Positions 1 to 13,800 of a DNA stretch of 64,000 nt are shown in pieces (the stretch's first letter is position 1; the number at the start of each line of letters is the position of its first letter). The position numbers and the translations under genes were made by a program. A model generated the notes under the pieces. That model had not been told where the DNA came from. It worked only from the letters and a program-made list of their open reading frames with translations, and searched no databases. Source of the stretch: Elephas maximus indicus (taxonomy: Eukaryota; Chordata; Mammalia; Proboscidea; Elephantidae); assembly GCF_024166365.1 (NCBI RefSeq), contig NC_064826.1, positions 27,428,001-27,492,000 of the forward strand, given 5' to 3'.

Positions 1-545
1 TTTTGTTTTCAATGTTTTGACAAAATTTGAGAGGCAAGAAGAGAAATACTAATGAGTTAGTTTTCCTCAAGTATTAATCTTCATGCAGATTACCCTGGCT
101 TTTCACTGGAAACAGACCGATACATAAAACACCCCCTCAAAAAAAGTATAGGTTTTTTTGATTATTCTTGTAGTTGTTTAAACTTTGAAACATTGTTTAT
201 GAGAATTACGCAGCAAAATAGCGAAGGTATGCGTTCAGTAAGCTGCCTCTGCTAGGTTTGGGATACATTACCTACATTGTGTATAAATGCTCTTGAAGGA
301 AAGACCAGTGAAGATATTTATATAAATAATTGTTCATATTTTAACTAATTCTTGTTACATCAGGGTTACACTGGAAAGGATCCTTGAATGTATATGATAT
401 TTCCCTTTAGGATAAATATATGAGCAGTAAGAACATTGCGGTGATTTTTACTGCATAGGAATAAGTTGTTACCAAAAACTCAAATTTTTATAAGTGGAGT
501 AAATGAGATGAGCCCATTGCCTATGCTGTACATTGGTTTGCATTA

Positions 546-710
546 AAACCCAAAAAACCCAGTGCCATTGAGTCAATTCCGACTCATAGCGACCCTATAG
601 GACAGGGTGGAACTGCCCCATTGAGTTTCCAAGGAGCGCCTGGCGGATTTGAACTGCTGACCCTTTGGTTAGCAGCTGCAGCACTTAACCACTATGCCAC
701 CAAGGTTTCC
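546..710 (-). mobile_element. AfroSINE copy
   Basis: The reverse-oriented copy reads from a tail remnant (CCCAGTGCCATTGAGTCAATTCCGACTC region) through the central GACCCTATAGGACAG block to the tRNA-like head (CTTAACCACTATGCCACCAA). Length is near full for the short subtype. Confidence 0.85.
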
Positions 711-747
711 AGTGGGTATACAAAATATACCCAACCCCAAAGAGTAG

Positions 748-838
748 CAAGGATGGCACAGGACCACGCAGGGGTTCTTTCTGTTGTACATAGGGTTGCT
801 ATGAGTCAGAACCAACTCACCGGCACCTAACAACAACG
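748..838 (+). mobile_element. RTE LINE 3' end fragment
   Basis: This has the terminal RTE block: a region like GGATGGCACAGGACC, then TTCTGTTGTACATAGGGTTGC, ending GGCACCTAACAACAACG. It matches the 3' end of the longer RTE copy at 62.2 kb. Confidence 0.75.
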
Positions 839-886
839 TAACAAGGAGAATTTGTAATATTAACTACCCAACCTACCCTACCACTA

Positions 887-1065
887 CCAAAAACCAAACC
901 CATTGTCATCAATTTGATTCTGACTCATGGTGACCCCAGGTGTTACATAGTAGAACTGTGCTTTATAGGGCTTTCTTGGCTGGAATCTTACGGAAGCAGA
1001 TTGCCAGAACTCTCTTCCACAGTGCCTCTGGATGGATTGTAACCTCCAACCATTAGATAACTTTG
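887..1065 (-). mobile_element. AfroSINE copy (long subtype, diverged)
   Basis: A tail-like start (CCAAAAACCAAACCCATTG) is followed by the long-subtype middle with ACGGAAGCAGATTGCCAG and a decayed head. It lies 50 nt after the RTE end. Confidence 0.7.
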
Positions 1066-1790
1066 GAAAATTATTTAATCCACATTTTTGGCTCTTCATG
1101 GGAAAATTGTTCATCAATATTCCTACCGCATTTCTAAAATAAAATCAATCCTTAGGATAAAAGATTATTAAGATTGATAAAAACTAATGGGTAGAAGCAA
1201 TAGATAATCCACAAAATATTTACATTTCATTTTGCAGTACACTAACTTTTTTGCCCAGTATCTTTTTAGTGATGTTTATACTTGGTAAGAAAACTTGTTT
1301 GTATTCTTTGAGGACCATGATAGTGGAGGGAGGCAACCCAAAGAAAGCTAACATTGCTTGTTTGTTTTTAATATTATGGATAAACTAGCCAGAGATGATG
1401 AGAAGTAAATTGTATTTGTAATTAGAAAATGATAATTATGTGTGGGGAAATTTTTAAAAATTCATTCACTAATACTGCTTGACATATTGACCTTCCAAGA
1501 TAGACGTTAAAAAAAAAAGAAGATAACCAGTGGCTTACAATCACATATTTCTAATCACTTGAATAATGATGAATAGCTCTGACCTCAAGTTGTGGACATC
1601 AGTAATAAACTGTTTTATTTAGTTTGATTATGGAATTGGCTTAAGTCACTCATTGTTGATTTGGTCTTGATCATATTTTAATGTAATTCTTAAAATAATA
1701 TAGTGAATAATTTTTCAGGGTTGTAATTAAATAATACCTTTAAAACCTTGGTTGATGTCGTTTTATTTTCCATATTTTCTCGCACAACAG

Positions 1791-1898
1791 AAACCTGGAA
1801 TGGACCTGGCAGACACCTACATTATGTTTGTTCGGCAAAACCAAGATATTCTTCGAGATAAAGTCAATGAAGAAATGTATATAGAAAAGTTGTTTGAT
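1791..1898 (+). CDS. CADPS2: CADPS2 coding exon (third from last)
   Basis: The exon is 108 nt, 36 codons, phase 0 at both ends. The acceptor is a pyrimidine-rich run ending ACAACAG just before 1791; the donor is GAT|GTAAGT at 1899. It encodes [10 protein letters not shown] through EKLFD, a part of the CAPS C-terminal region with the heptad-like, charged composition of MUN-domain helices. The reading frame stays open past the donor for about 50 codons, but that extension is intron. Confidence 0.92.
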
Positions 1899-4800
1899 GT
1901 AAGTAACTGCACTCGCAAGACATGCTGGCTGTATAGCTATACCGCAAAGGGGAAGTTGTATTTTTATGATATGTTTGCAAAGAAGACTTTTTTTAATTTA
2001 TCATTTTATTACACGCAGCTAATATGGTTGATAATTTTTATATTTCTTTGACTGCAGAGGGAAGCCTTAATTGGCTTCCTTTCCTACACAAGAACTGTCA
2101 TTGTTAGAATGAGAGTCTCAAAAACCTTCTAAGGTTAATTTTTTAACAAGCAAGATGAAATTCGTTTTACCATTGTGTACAGCATTATTTCACTCACCTT
2201 TGCCGTATTCCACGAACAGAATAATATTGTAATGGATTTGTCCCCTATTATAAAAGTTTTTTTTTTAAGTCAACAGAATGTTCTTCAGTTAAACAAAGAA
2301 ATAAGCTGCAGTAAAGCCAAGTATCTGCCACTCTTCTGTTTTGAACATTTTTATCTTGATTTACAGTACTGATATGTGCTAGCAAATATAATATTACAGC
2401 TTTATCTGCAGTAAAATCTTTACTTAGGTATGGTAAGTCCTGGAAATGGAAGACTGGGGATTTAGATACCCTGATCCTCAAGTTTCATTTATTGAGTATC
2501 TGCAGAAGAGACTAAGAGAGCAGTCAATTTAAACAGCAGTGCTGTCACCCACTTGCAGTAATTTAACAGTTGATCCAAAGGAACTGGTACTTTTCTTGTG
2601 ACATAACTTTGCGTAATTCAGCACAAGGCTGATTCCGGAATATAATATCTGCTTTGAAGTGCATTTATTTGTGTGCATCTTCTTTGCGTTTTAGAGATGC
2701 TTTCTGGCAGTTTCATTTAATTATGCGAGTTACTGCAAATGTTTTCATAACAGCAATTCACGGGCTTCACGGTGACACTTCAGCTGTGGTAGTTACAGAA
2801 GGTCTCGCCACGTCATCATCTCCACCATGGTCTGTTCATGTCAGTGTTCGCCATTCGTCAGATTGGGTGGCCAGAATGAGTCTTAGCTTTCATACTTTAT
2901 GTTTCTAGCCTCTACCCAGGCTGTTTTACAATAAAAGTATCATCTGTTTTAATAAGCTAAGTGTTAATGTGTGTGAAAAGAATGATTTCCTAAAAGCTTT
3001 GATGCCCTGCAGGGGTAAGAAAATTATCATCCATCCAGCTGGCTCTTTTACAAAATACTGAAGCCATATTAGCGACTTCTGCTTCCATTTGGTATTGCTC
3101 TGAATTTACAAGCATATGTCTCACTTCCAAGTTCTCTTACTTTTTTTGCTTATGTGATGATTTTCAAAACTGTTGAACAGAAAGGGAAAGTTTAGTTGGT
3201 GTTCTTCTCATAAAGTTTCTTCTTAGTATGTAGTTCAAGCACATATTATATGGTGGGAAAAAAAAGGCAGAGCCATCCTGGAAACAGACAGTTGTAGATA
3301 GATTTGTGGCACAGCAGTTAAGTGTTCCGCTGCTAACCAAAAAGTCAGCAGTTCAAATTCACCAACCACTCCTCGTAAACTGCATGGGGCAGTTCTACTC
3401 TGTCCTATAGATAGGGTCACTACAAATCAGAATTGACACAATGGCAACGGCATAGATAGATTTGTTAAGTGTATGCGTGTGTGTGTATTTTCTTAACATC
3501 TTGAAACTTTTTTGTTTGGTGACCTGTCTACTGCCAAACTTAAGCATTCTTGCCACAGAGGTGGGATTTATTCTCCTCAGAGATATTCCCCATTGCTACT
3601 CCCCTTTGTTCTCCAAACTTTCTTTTGAAGGCTTCTATATGCGGTAACAGTAACAAACAAAACTAAGTAACATGAATCCAAGGAGGCCAACATTAAAATG
3701 ATGTGCTATTTTAATGTCCCTAAATATGTGTACATTCTTTTCAGGGCCCAAACATTTGACATGGCTGTAGGTTTGCTTCTAAAAAGAGCCCTTGACAAGC
3801 AGCCTTTTGGGTTCGGTCTTGAAGTCTTTGTCATTTTGCATATTCACACTAGAACATTGGACTTCTTACTTGTAAAACAGTTGTAATGTCCTTAAACATT
3901 CTAATATTTTCGAGTTGCACATTCCCATTACTATAATTAAAAATAGATAGTAGACCCTAATTCAATTGATATATCATCAAGAATGACATGTATGAGGGGG
4001 TACGAAGAGCCCCTAATTAGCCAAGACTGAATTTGCCTCAATTACAGCAAGTAAATGAGAGCTTATCAAGCATGTGTCAAAAGGTAAAGTAGAATGTGTA
4101 TCTTAAGGAGCAGATCATTACTGAGAAACATTATGTAATTATTGGAGATCCACTTGGCTGGAACTTAATATACTGTTAGATGTCAAGAAACAGTTGAAAA
4201 TAATGACCCTATAAATACTGTTAGCAACCTTAGCCTGTTATAGATAAAAGATTGAAGAGAACAGTTTTGTTCAGACATCATGACAAAATTTGCTATGCCA
4301 GTTAGAGTATTTCCTGAGTAAGTAAATGGATCCTCCCAACTCCAGATGCAGAAGAGGACATAGACAGACAGTACAGTGAGTTAACACTTAGTGGTTCTAA
4401 GCAACCCAGATAAGGGTAGAGGGGCTTCTGTTTCTAGTCATACAGCATGAGGGCTTAACTCCTTTAGAATTATATGCCTTTTACCCGGATAACATTTAGT
4501 TTTGGAAATACCACTTACAAAGTCAGTTGTCATCAAGTGAATTCTAACTTATGGCAAGCCAGTTCCCTCTGTTAACAGCATGCTGGTTTTCAGTGGCTAA
4601 TCTTTCAGAAGTAGATCACCAGGCCTCTCTTCCAAGACACCTCTGAGTAGACCTGAACAACCAACCGTACGCTTAACCATTTACACCATGCAGGGAATCC
4701 ATACCATGTATTACAGTACCTTTACATACAACAACTAGGCTATTGAAAAGTCTGTTGAACTCTCCAGGAGGGTAGTAACTAGTGACCTTGTGGTGTCCCT

Positions 4801-7800
4801 TGCCTCTAAAACATTTCAATCAATTAAGCATCTTACTTGATTTTTGTGGTTAAATAACCTAAAATTAAGTTTAAATCATTATACCAATGACTTAGGACAA
4901 AAATAACCATTGCCCTCAATTTGTGCCCATTGTGAGAAGTACTTAGTGGGATAAGAATGGTACCCCCTAGAGTTGTCAGTGAACAACCGAATAGCCATAT
5001 GCTGTGACCCTGCTGTCTGAGATTCTTGTACTGCTAGGACCAGCTTCCATGGATAAGTTTCTAAACTTCACAGTCTTAAAGGGGAACAGATGACTAAAAT
5101 CTGTATTATCATAAAGGTCATACAAAGAATAATCTTGGACTTTTGTACCAAGTCTTTGAATATTAAAACTAAAAATACCCTTTGAAGACCAAATAAGGTT
5201 AATATGAGGACAAATATCAAAACATTTCACTTCACTCCATAAGTGGTTAAACTTATGAGACACTTTACCCTAACAGACATTATTGACTGAAAACAAATAA
5301 CTTCAAAAAAGTATAAATAAATGGATGTCACATGCATGCTGTTAACAGAGGGAACTGGCTTGCTTTAAGGTATGTTCCTAATCTTTTAAAATAGTCATAA
5401 TTATTATTAAAAGCCACAGCCACCAACACTACCATTCTCTGGACACCTCCATGTGCCAGGAACTGTGCTATCTACGTCATTTCCAACCCTCAGTTGATTT
5501 GCTTTCATTTCTGTTTTGTCCTTATTTTTCAGCTAAGGAATCTCCCATTCAGAGAATATAAGTGATGTTCAGTGTTGAGTCAAACTTGGGGACAGTATCT
5601 CTCTAGTTTTGAAGTCCATGCTATCTCTACAGTACGACAGATTTACACAATTCGAAATGGTAAAATCGTATTGTAAGAAGAGCGCTAGACCGAGAATTTA
5701 GATACCTGGGTTTCAGCCGCGTTATGTCATTAATTGCCTGAGTGAGCTTTGAAAAGTGAGAACTGTTTACTCCTCATTCAATTAGTATACCTAAACTGAA
5801 GAAATTGGCCTAGAACTCTAGCTGGTTCCTGAAATACCTTGCAGATTTAAAATCAGTGATTGTTTTGGTTTTAATTTGAGCAATGATAACAGGAATTACT
5901 GGTTTGGTTGCATGATGAGTCTTACACTCCAGAGTAGCAGTTCTTAAATGTTTTTGTGATGGCCAGGTAAAAGCAGGGTCCCCCGTCCAAGAAGCAATAG
6001 TGAGTACAGTACATAATAACATAGAAAAGGGATTCTTTATAGAAGAATAACTATGTCATATGATGTCTGTGTATCTACCACCATCGTTCTGAACCCCAAT
6101 TTTAAAAAAATAATTGGTAGTCCCATACCCTGTATTTATGCTAAGCATTTCCAGGTGACCAAAGGATATTTTAAACAGAAGCTATACCTGCCTCGCAAGT
6201 GGTCACAGATACACACTGTAAGTTTATCATCTACATGTTACATTTACTTCATTACTTAAAAAAATATGTATCTTATCTGGGAAAGAGAAATCTAAAGGAA
6301 ATTCTCCAATAGGGGGAGAGAACATGGATTTGCCCAAAAGAAGGCTTTTCTGCTTCATTAAGTGTCTCTCATACCTCAGTGTCCTTTTTCTTACAAATAG
6401 AACCTTATTTTCAGCAGCCTTTTCAAGTTGCTATCAAATCAAAACCTTTCAACTTGTCTAATCCCAATATAAAAGTACAACAAAGATTTTCTGAATCTTA
6501 AGTTCTATTTTTAATTTCTACCAAGAGTCCCTGGGTGACGTAAACAGTTAAGCCCTTGACCACTAAACTAAAGGCTGGCTGTTCAGATCCACCCAGAGTT
6601 GCCTCGGAAGAAAAGTTAGTGATCTGCTTCTGAAAAGTCACAGCCTTGAAAGCCGTATGTGCAATTCTACCCAGCACACATGAGTTCACCATGAGTCAGA
6701 ATCAACTTGATGGCAAGTGGGTTTTTTGGTTTTATGATTCCCAGGTAGAGTGGCTGCCCACAATGTCAGGTTTAGGGCACATAGCATGAGCCACAGGTGT
6801 CCATGTTTCATGAGAGAAGCTGGTGCATTCCTTGAGAGCTTGGATCTCAGTGCTGGAAGCCAGTGATGTTTCAGAAATCAAAATAGACGTGTATAGTGAT
6901 TTTCGAAAGAGTACCCTCTTTTGGTCATTTCCAGATCCCCAGGAATGTTACAATGCCAAGGCACTACTTATTTTCTGGCATAGACACCAAACCTACCTAG
7001 CTCTCTCAACCTTTATGTATCTGTTTCACATTGCCTATCCTGAGTCCCTTTGAAACAATCTAATTTTAGCTCTCATGTTGCAGCAGACACATCAGGGTGC
7101 AGCCTTTAATTGGTGAATCATGCAGATTAAACATTTAATTGTTGAGGAGCTTCATCTCAACGAGATTTCTTAAAATATTGATATGATGTCTTGTGAAATT
7201 AAAACTCTTTAAATGATAGTTAATCAGTTATATTCATCCAAACAGTGTTATATAAAGGATTAATTTCTCCAGACTTTCCACGAAAAGAATTCTCACTTTC
7301 CAGTAAGGAAACTCTAAATGAAACATTTTAAGTCAAATTGACCTAAACTGTATATATAAATGGGTTTCATAGCCATTTGAAGATATGCTAAAAGGAAGAA
7401 AAATTAAAATATTGCAAGTGAATAGTCTTCTCAAAATGAAACTGATTTTGCACTTGTTTGCATGTGTTTGCCACTGGACTCCCAAATAAGGAAGGGGGAA
7501 ATGCTCCAAGTTTTTGAGTTTAGTGTTTCATGCCAATGCCAAAACTTGTTGATGCAAGAGTTTATTTATCCTTGGTAAGAGCAATACTACTATTATTAAC
7601 TTATTTAAAGTTTCAGTTTATTATAATGTTGGTTTCCCAAGAATATTTGGAATCAACAAAGCATCAATGAGAATGTCTGCCAGATAAAATTTTCTTCCAG
7701 AATATATACTTTATAAAGTCAAATAAATAATACTTGCTTGATGGTAGTGCTTAACCCATATAATTTGAGACAACGTTTAAAATGCTGTTGGAGAAAAACA

Positions 7801-10800
7801 CGTGACTCAGGAAGATTCATCAATAGTTCTGCTACCAAAAAAAAAAAAAACCAAACCCGTTGCTGTCAAGCTGGTTCCAAGTCATAGTGACCCTATGGGA
7901 CAGAGTGAAACTGGCCCCTAGGGTTTCCAAGGAGCAGCTGGTGGATTCACACTGCTGACCTTTTGGTTAGCTGCTGAGCTCTTAATCACTGTACCACCAA
8001 GACTCCAGTTCTGCTACAGGCAAGACAACAGGCACCTACTAATAAATCGGCAGTTTTTCAAACTACTCACCTCCTGGGAAAAAGCCCCTTTCCTCAGAAG
8101 TGGGTCTCCCTACTTCAGAAGCCTCCAGTCTTCCTTCACAGTTGACTTGTGAGTACTCATTGTATCGAAATAAGATCTGCAATGTCACTAGAGTCTTCAC
8201 CCCCCTCCCCCGCCCCAGAAAATTCAAGTTTTTTAAACATTCTTCCTCTGACTTACAATTTCTTATTTGGAGTAAGTGTGATAACTGCAGAATTATTTTT
8301 TACTTTCAACACTGAAAACTGGCACTAATATAGGATTTCCCCACATAGGGACCTCAAATGGCATTGCCCTAGTAGGGCAAGTATTACTTACTATATACTC
8401 TGTAATGTGTATTTAGAGCTAACCATCTACTTTTTAGTCATATTCTTTGGGTGAGTTTCTCTGTGTATGTAATCAGCCTTCTTTATTAGGAATGTAGGCT
8501 AAAACTCAATAATATGGAAGCTGAGCAGACTTCCCTTACTTCTTGCATTTCTGGTAAGTCAGTGATATTATCAACATATTCTCTTACATGCGAATATCAA
8601 CTTAAAAATAGCAGTTTACCTCTTTTCCATGATCTTTCGCTTCGGAATGACTGGACAGTTTTATGCAGACTACATAAATTATTGTAGTTGCCCATTACAG
8701 AGCAGTTTCTATCTTTTTTGGTTTTGGTTCTATACAAGAAGTATTCAAATGTAAAACGTTAACTGGTGGTTTATTCTGCCCAATTATGGTTTTCCTGTTA
8801 ACACTGAAAATTAAATGTGAATATTATTCCCGTGTCATAAACATTGTTTTCCTTTTCCATCAACAGAAAAGAGTGGGTATTTTAAGTTCAGTGAGGTACT
8901 TGAGGCTGTTTGAGGTAATTTACTTCTAAACATTGTTACATTGTGTGTCCTGGTACCTCATTTTGTAAGAAAGGTAGATAAAAATTTGGCTAATCTGCTT
9001 TTTCTGTGTGTTGTAAGAGTATGTCTGAGTCATCTCACATTTCACACTGTCTTATTGAGATTCTTTAGCACAGTTCTCCAGATGTTACTTTTTTTTTTTA
9101 ATTGTATATAGAAAATGCTTTCTTTTACCTACAGTGTGGTAGAGGGTAGACTCAAAATGAAGTTACCTGACCTCTTGTAAGAGTCATAGGCAAACCTGCT
9201 CCCTACATTGGTTGGTCTGCCTCAGTAAACGCAATGTAGAGCTTACTCTTGGCTATTGTTTTTTTTTTTTTCGCTCAAAGTTTAATGTTTCTCTTTAAAA
9301 ACTCTGCTCTCAAATTATAGGTGTCTGGCTTATTTTAGCTAATAGTCCTTATTTTAATGTGAAGTTATTATTTGTAAGTGTAAGAATTTACAGGAGGCTC
9401 TACTTTTGATGTATGGTGTGTGCCAAAAGAGCTTTGGCAAGTCGAGACTCAGTGCAGAGAGGCCAAAGGCCCTCATTCGAATCTAAGCCGTTGGTGAATT
9501 AAAACCTGAGAAACTTGAGATAAGCGTGCCTAATTGCCAAAAAGAAACTCAACAAGAAAATGTATTATAGCTTGTTGATCTTATTTCTTTGATAATTCAA
9601 AAGGATCTTCAAGAAATATGTGGGCTTCTTCCTTCGATTCTTGAAATGTGATCATGAAACACAATTGTCATTTGGCACATTCCCAGAATTACACATCCTT
9701 GCGTGAGGCACCTGGACATATGTGGCGGGGCTGGTAGAATCAGCTAATTAACAACACAGGCTTAAACAGGCACCTCGTCTGGCATGCACTTAGTTGCCTG
9801 ATGGTGCTCAGCAGGACTTGGTAGTGCTTTTTATTTTTCTATCCTAATGGTCTGCTGCCCACCTAATTTTGCCTTATTGTCAGTCACTACTTACCACAGC
9901 TTGGGGCCCTCCCAGGAGGCTAAATTATTATCAAAGGATTAGGGAGATGTAGCCTTGCAGCTCTGACATTTCTGATTACTTGTCTATGCCAGAACACTAA
10001 TTAGCTGTGACTAATTAAGAAAAATGTTCCTGCCATAGAAAACCATTTAAAAGAACGGAGAAGTAGAAAAGCAATTCAAAAGCTGAGCAGTGCTCAGATT
10101 TGCTGAAGCTCTTTGGATTTTCACCAGAGCCTCAACTCACCTTTAATTGTGCTCCAAATTTAAATTAAAAAAAAAAAAAAATCCCACATGCAAACTGATC
10201 TGAGATTTTTCTGCTTGAATAGGAAAAAACCAAAACTGTCAGTCACCTCAGCTGTCAGAGATGGTGAAATTATTTTGGATAAATAGAGGGTGGCAAAACT
10301 TTAATTTAAAGCAAGAAATTTTTCTAAACACCAAAGGCGCAAATGTGCGCTTGCCTTTCATCCACCCACACTAGTAACAGTGGCTTTTGCTGAAGAAGTT
10401 AGGATACTCTTCTGAAGCTTGTGTAAAGGACAGTTGAAATGATTTGAAGCAACGTGTTGAACATGTCAGAAGTTATTTCATATTGATCTCAGGCTGCTGA
10501 CACCTTTAGGATGGTCTGGCAATTCTGACGCCTCTGCGCAGAGCCTGGCATCTCCACGGTGAATTTGCATGCCTGCGCCGCAACTGGTCGCCAGTGACTT
10601 ATTAATGGGAAAGCCTGAGAGAAAGAGAATGGCTTCCCCTGAGACCAACCTCTCTGGCCATCAGTTGACCAGTGCAATGTTTTCATAGAAATGATAGCTA
10701 CCACTCTCATCCCCTTCAACCCCAGCCTCACAGGCCAATGACACCAGCACAGCTTTAAGGCCACTTTCTATGATGGCTTTGGGCACTTCCCCTCCCTTCT

Positions 10801-13800
10801 GCCCACCTTGCCCTCTGCAAGCCTTCCTTAGAGCCCCCCTTTACAGGGTTGACACCACTCACAAGTGGGCACAACAGTGGCAACCAGGTCACCACTACTA
10901 CGTCCAGCTTAAAAAAAGGAAGAAAGAAAGAAATCTGTGTAAAGCAGCAGCTATTGTGGCAAAAGCATCATTTAGGTGTGCTCGTTGAATGCACTCAGAG
11001 GAAAGTATCTAAAAGCACCATTTTCAGAGGGACTCGGAAACAAACTCTACACGGTTTCCTGATCTCAGCCCAGCCCTAGGCAAGAGGCCATCTCAGTTTT
11101 ACTCTTAATATAGGCAAAATGTTTTGTTTGAAAGGAAGTTCTAACCCCATCTCACCTCAATTCTCCATGCCATTTTTTAAAACCATTTCCTCTTTTCTCC
11201 TTATGGAGAACAAAAAACAGGTCGTCAGCTTCCTCTAGGGAGTAATCCTTCCTATATATGAAGACTGTTATTAAGGCACCTGTCATACCTGTCTGCTCCA
11301 GGATAAATAATCCCTATTTGTTTAACTTCTCTTCATAGGCCCCTTTTCTAGCCCTTTAATCGTCTTTGTGACTGTTCTTTGAAACTTCTCAAAGTGTTTT
11401 CCGCCATGCTTAGGGTTTAAAGTCAGGACTAGGATGCAGTATTTGAATGTGGCTGAACAAGATTCTTTCAAGCCATATTCCTACTTACACATTCGAATAC
11501 ATCCTTTTCTCATACGTTTTGCTCTATGGATCTCCATAAAATTTTTCCCATATTTTGCCATATTTCCTTTTATTGACTTTCCTCTCAGTTACTGCCTATC
11601 TTATATGCATATAATATATATGCATATTGATACAGAATGTTCTTTTCAATTGATGTTTGGGATGCACAATCTCTAGAAAACAAATCCGATTCACCGTTTA
11701 ACGCCTACGTGTAAGGAATGGAGGTATGTGTTGGGATTAAAAAGTTGGCATTGGTTTTATCCCATATAGTTAGATATCTCTGTTATGATGACTCGGTAGG
11801 ACTCTAATTAGAATAGGAAATGGAAACCCCTCTTATTAATCATTTATTCATCCAACCGATATTTATTAAACATTTCCTAAAAGCCACATGCTGTGCAAGG
11901 AGCTGGGAACAAAATGTTAAACCTGAGAAAGTCCTTTCCCTAAGGGAGCTTACATCTGATGGCTTAAATGGGTGTTTTTCAGAAAGTTGTTGATTTCCAC
12001 TTAAAAAAAAAAAAAAGTTCATTTTTTCATCTGCAGAATGAAAATCAACAGATTTTTTTCCAAATAGAAATTCTATCAAAAACTAAAATCACGTACCCCT
12101 TTAAAATAGATAATAGTGAGTATCTAGGAAATTTATTTATTCCTCTCTTTTTTTCAAATGGATGATGGAAAGTTGCAAAAAATTAAAGTCAGTGCAATGT
12201 TTGGAATAGCTCTAGTGCCTGCAACAGCGAATGCCATGACTGGGAGAGGAGAGCACCCTCTCTCTCTACCCTTCCTGGATCCTTTGCTCAAAAGCTGGGC
12301 TTATATCAGCTCCCAGGAGAGCTCTGATGTTCCCTCAGAGAGAAGTCAAGCATTGCCACAGCGACAATATTTTACTGCCTTTCTTTAAAAACAGCCTACA
12401 AACCAACAAGTAGAGGGCACCCAGGACATGTTGCTTGATGGTGGGCATGAACAGGCAGCACCGCCACCCAGCCATACCTCCAAATATGCCTCAGGCAGCC
12501 CCCAGAAGTGGGTGCCGAGGATATGCTGGAGAGGTAGCTCCCTGCTTGGGTGACAGCCTGTGGAGCACATGGACATCTGAGCACGTGTGTTATCCTGTCT
12601 TTATGTACATGGACTTTCATATATGTGGGCCCTTGTATAAAGACATGGGAATTTATTAATTTACATATTCTCTCCTTTATTCATTCATCACCTAAAGTGA
12701 TATTAAACTGTTGTCTTTGAAGGTTCGTTTTATCCCTGTGTTAAATTTCTCTCACCAATTCAGTTGTTTACTTCTCTGTGATTTCTACAGCTTTAACATC
12801 TGTTAAATTATTTTCCTATTAAGAAACGTGATTCAAATGAACAGTTAATCTGTCTTCTGGTGTTCAGCTATCCCTTTTCTATTGAAGAGCTGCCCTGCTG
12901 CTATACACACGTGTGTGTGTGTACATACACATACATGTTTATATACATGTACATACATATATACTTACATATCTCACACATACATAGCATTTTATATTTC
13001 CAAATATTTAGAAGCATTCAATCCTTCAACAAATATGCACTGTAGGCTATGGGCCAGGCATTTTGCTTAGAGCTGGAGATATCCATAAAAATAAGGCTCG
13101 GCTACTGCCTATTGAGACAGGCATGTATCATACTGTGCAATTTTTTTTTTAGATCTTTTTTTATTGTTGTTGAGAATATACACTGCAAAACATACACCAG
13201 TTCAACACTTTCGACATGTACATTTCAGTGACATTGATTACATTCATCAGGTTGTACAACCATTCTCATCCTCCTTTTCTGTGTTGTTCTTTCTCATTAC
13301 CGTAAACTCACTGCCCTCTAAGCATCCTATCTAATCTTTTGAGTTGCGGTGGTCACTTTGATAGCATCTAGGTAGTTCATAAAAGAGCTTAATACTCCAA
13401 GCAGACATTTCTTTACTAGTTAAGATATTATTTGGTTTTAAGAAGATTTCAGGAGATATTTAAGGTTTAAAGATTATCTCAGGGCAGTAGTTTCAGGGGT
13501 TCTTCCAGCCTCCATGGCTCCAGAAAGTCTGAAGTCCATGAGAATTTGAAATTCTATCCTGCATTTTTCCTCTTTTGATCAGAATTCTTCTATAGAATGT
13601 GCAATGTTTTTATAGACAATTATGCAAAGTTCTAGAAGCAGAGAATATGGGAGTGCCTGATTCTACTTATTGGCTTCATAGCAGAGATAATGGTTGAGCT
13701 GAGACTTAAGGGCTGCTGTGAATCTGGCTAGGGAAAGAAAGCTGAAAATAAAGTCCAGAGAGAGGAACTAACATACTCAGAAACCAGAGACACAGAGATG

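Larger units (their letters stand above)
1..1790 (+). other. CADPS2: CADPS2 intron (partial)
   Basis: This is AT-rich intronic sequence ending in the acceptor at 1790. It contains an AfroSINE, an RTE 3' end and a second SINE between 546 and 1065. Nothing else is recognised. Confidence 0.75.

Noticed and set aside
7836..8006. tRNA-like head of AfroSINEs as tRNA genes
   Set aside because: Only box A/B-like parts remain and there is no foldable acceptor stem; these are SINE heads.
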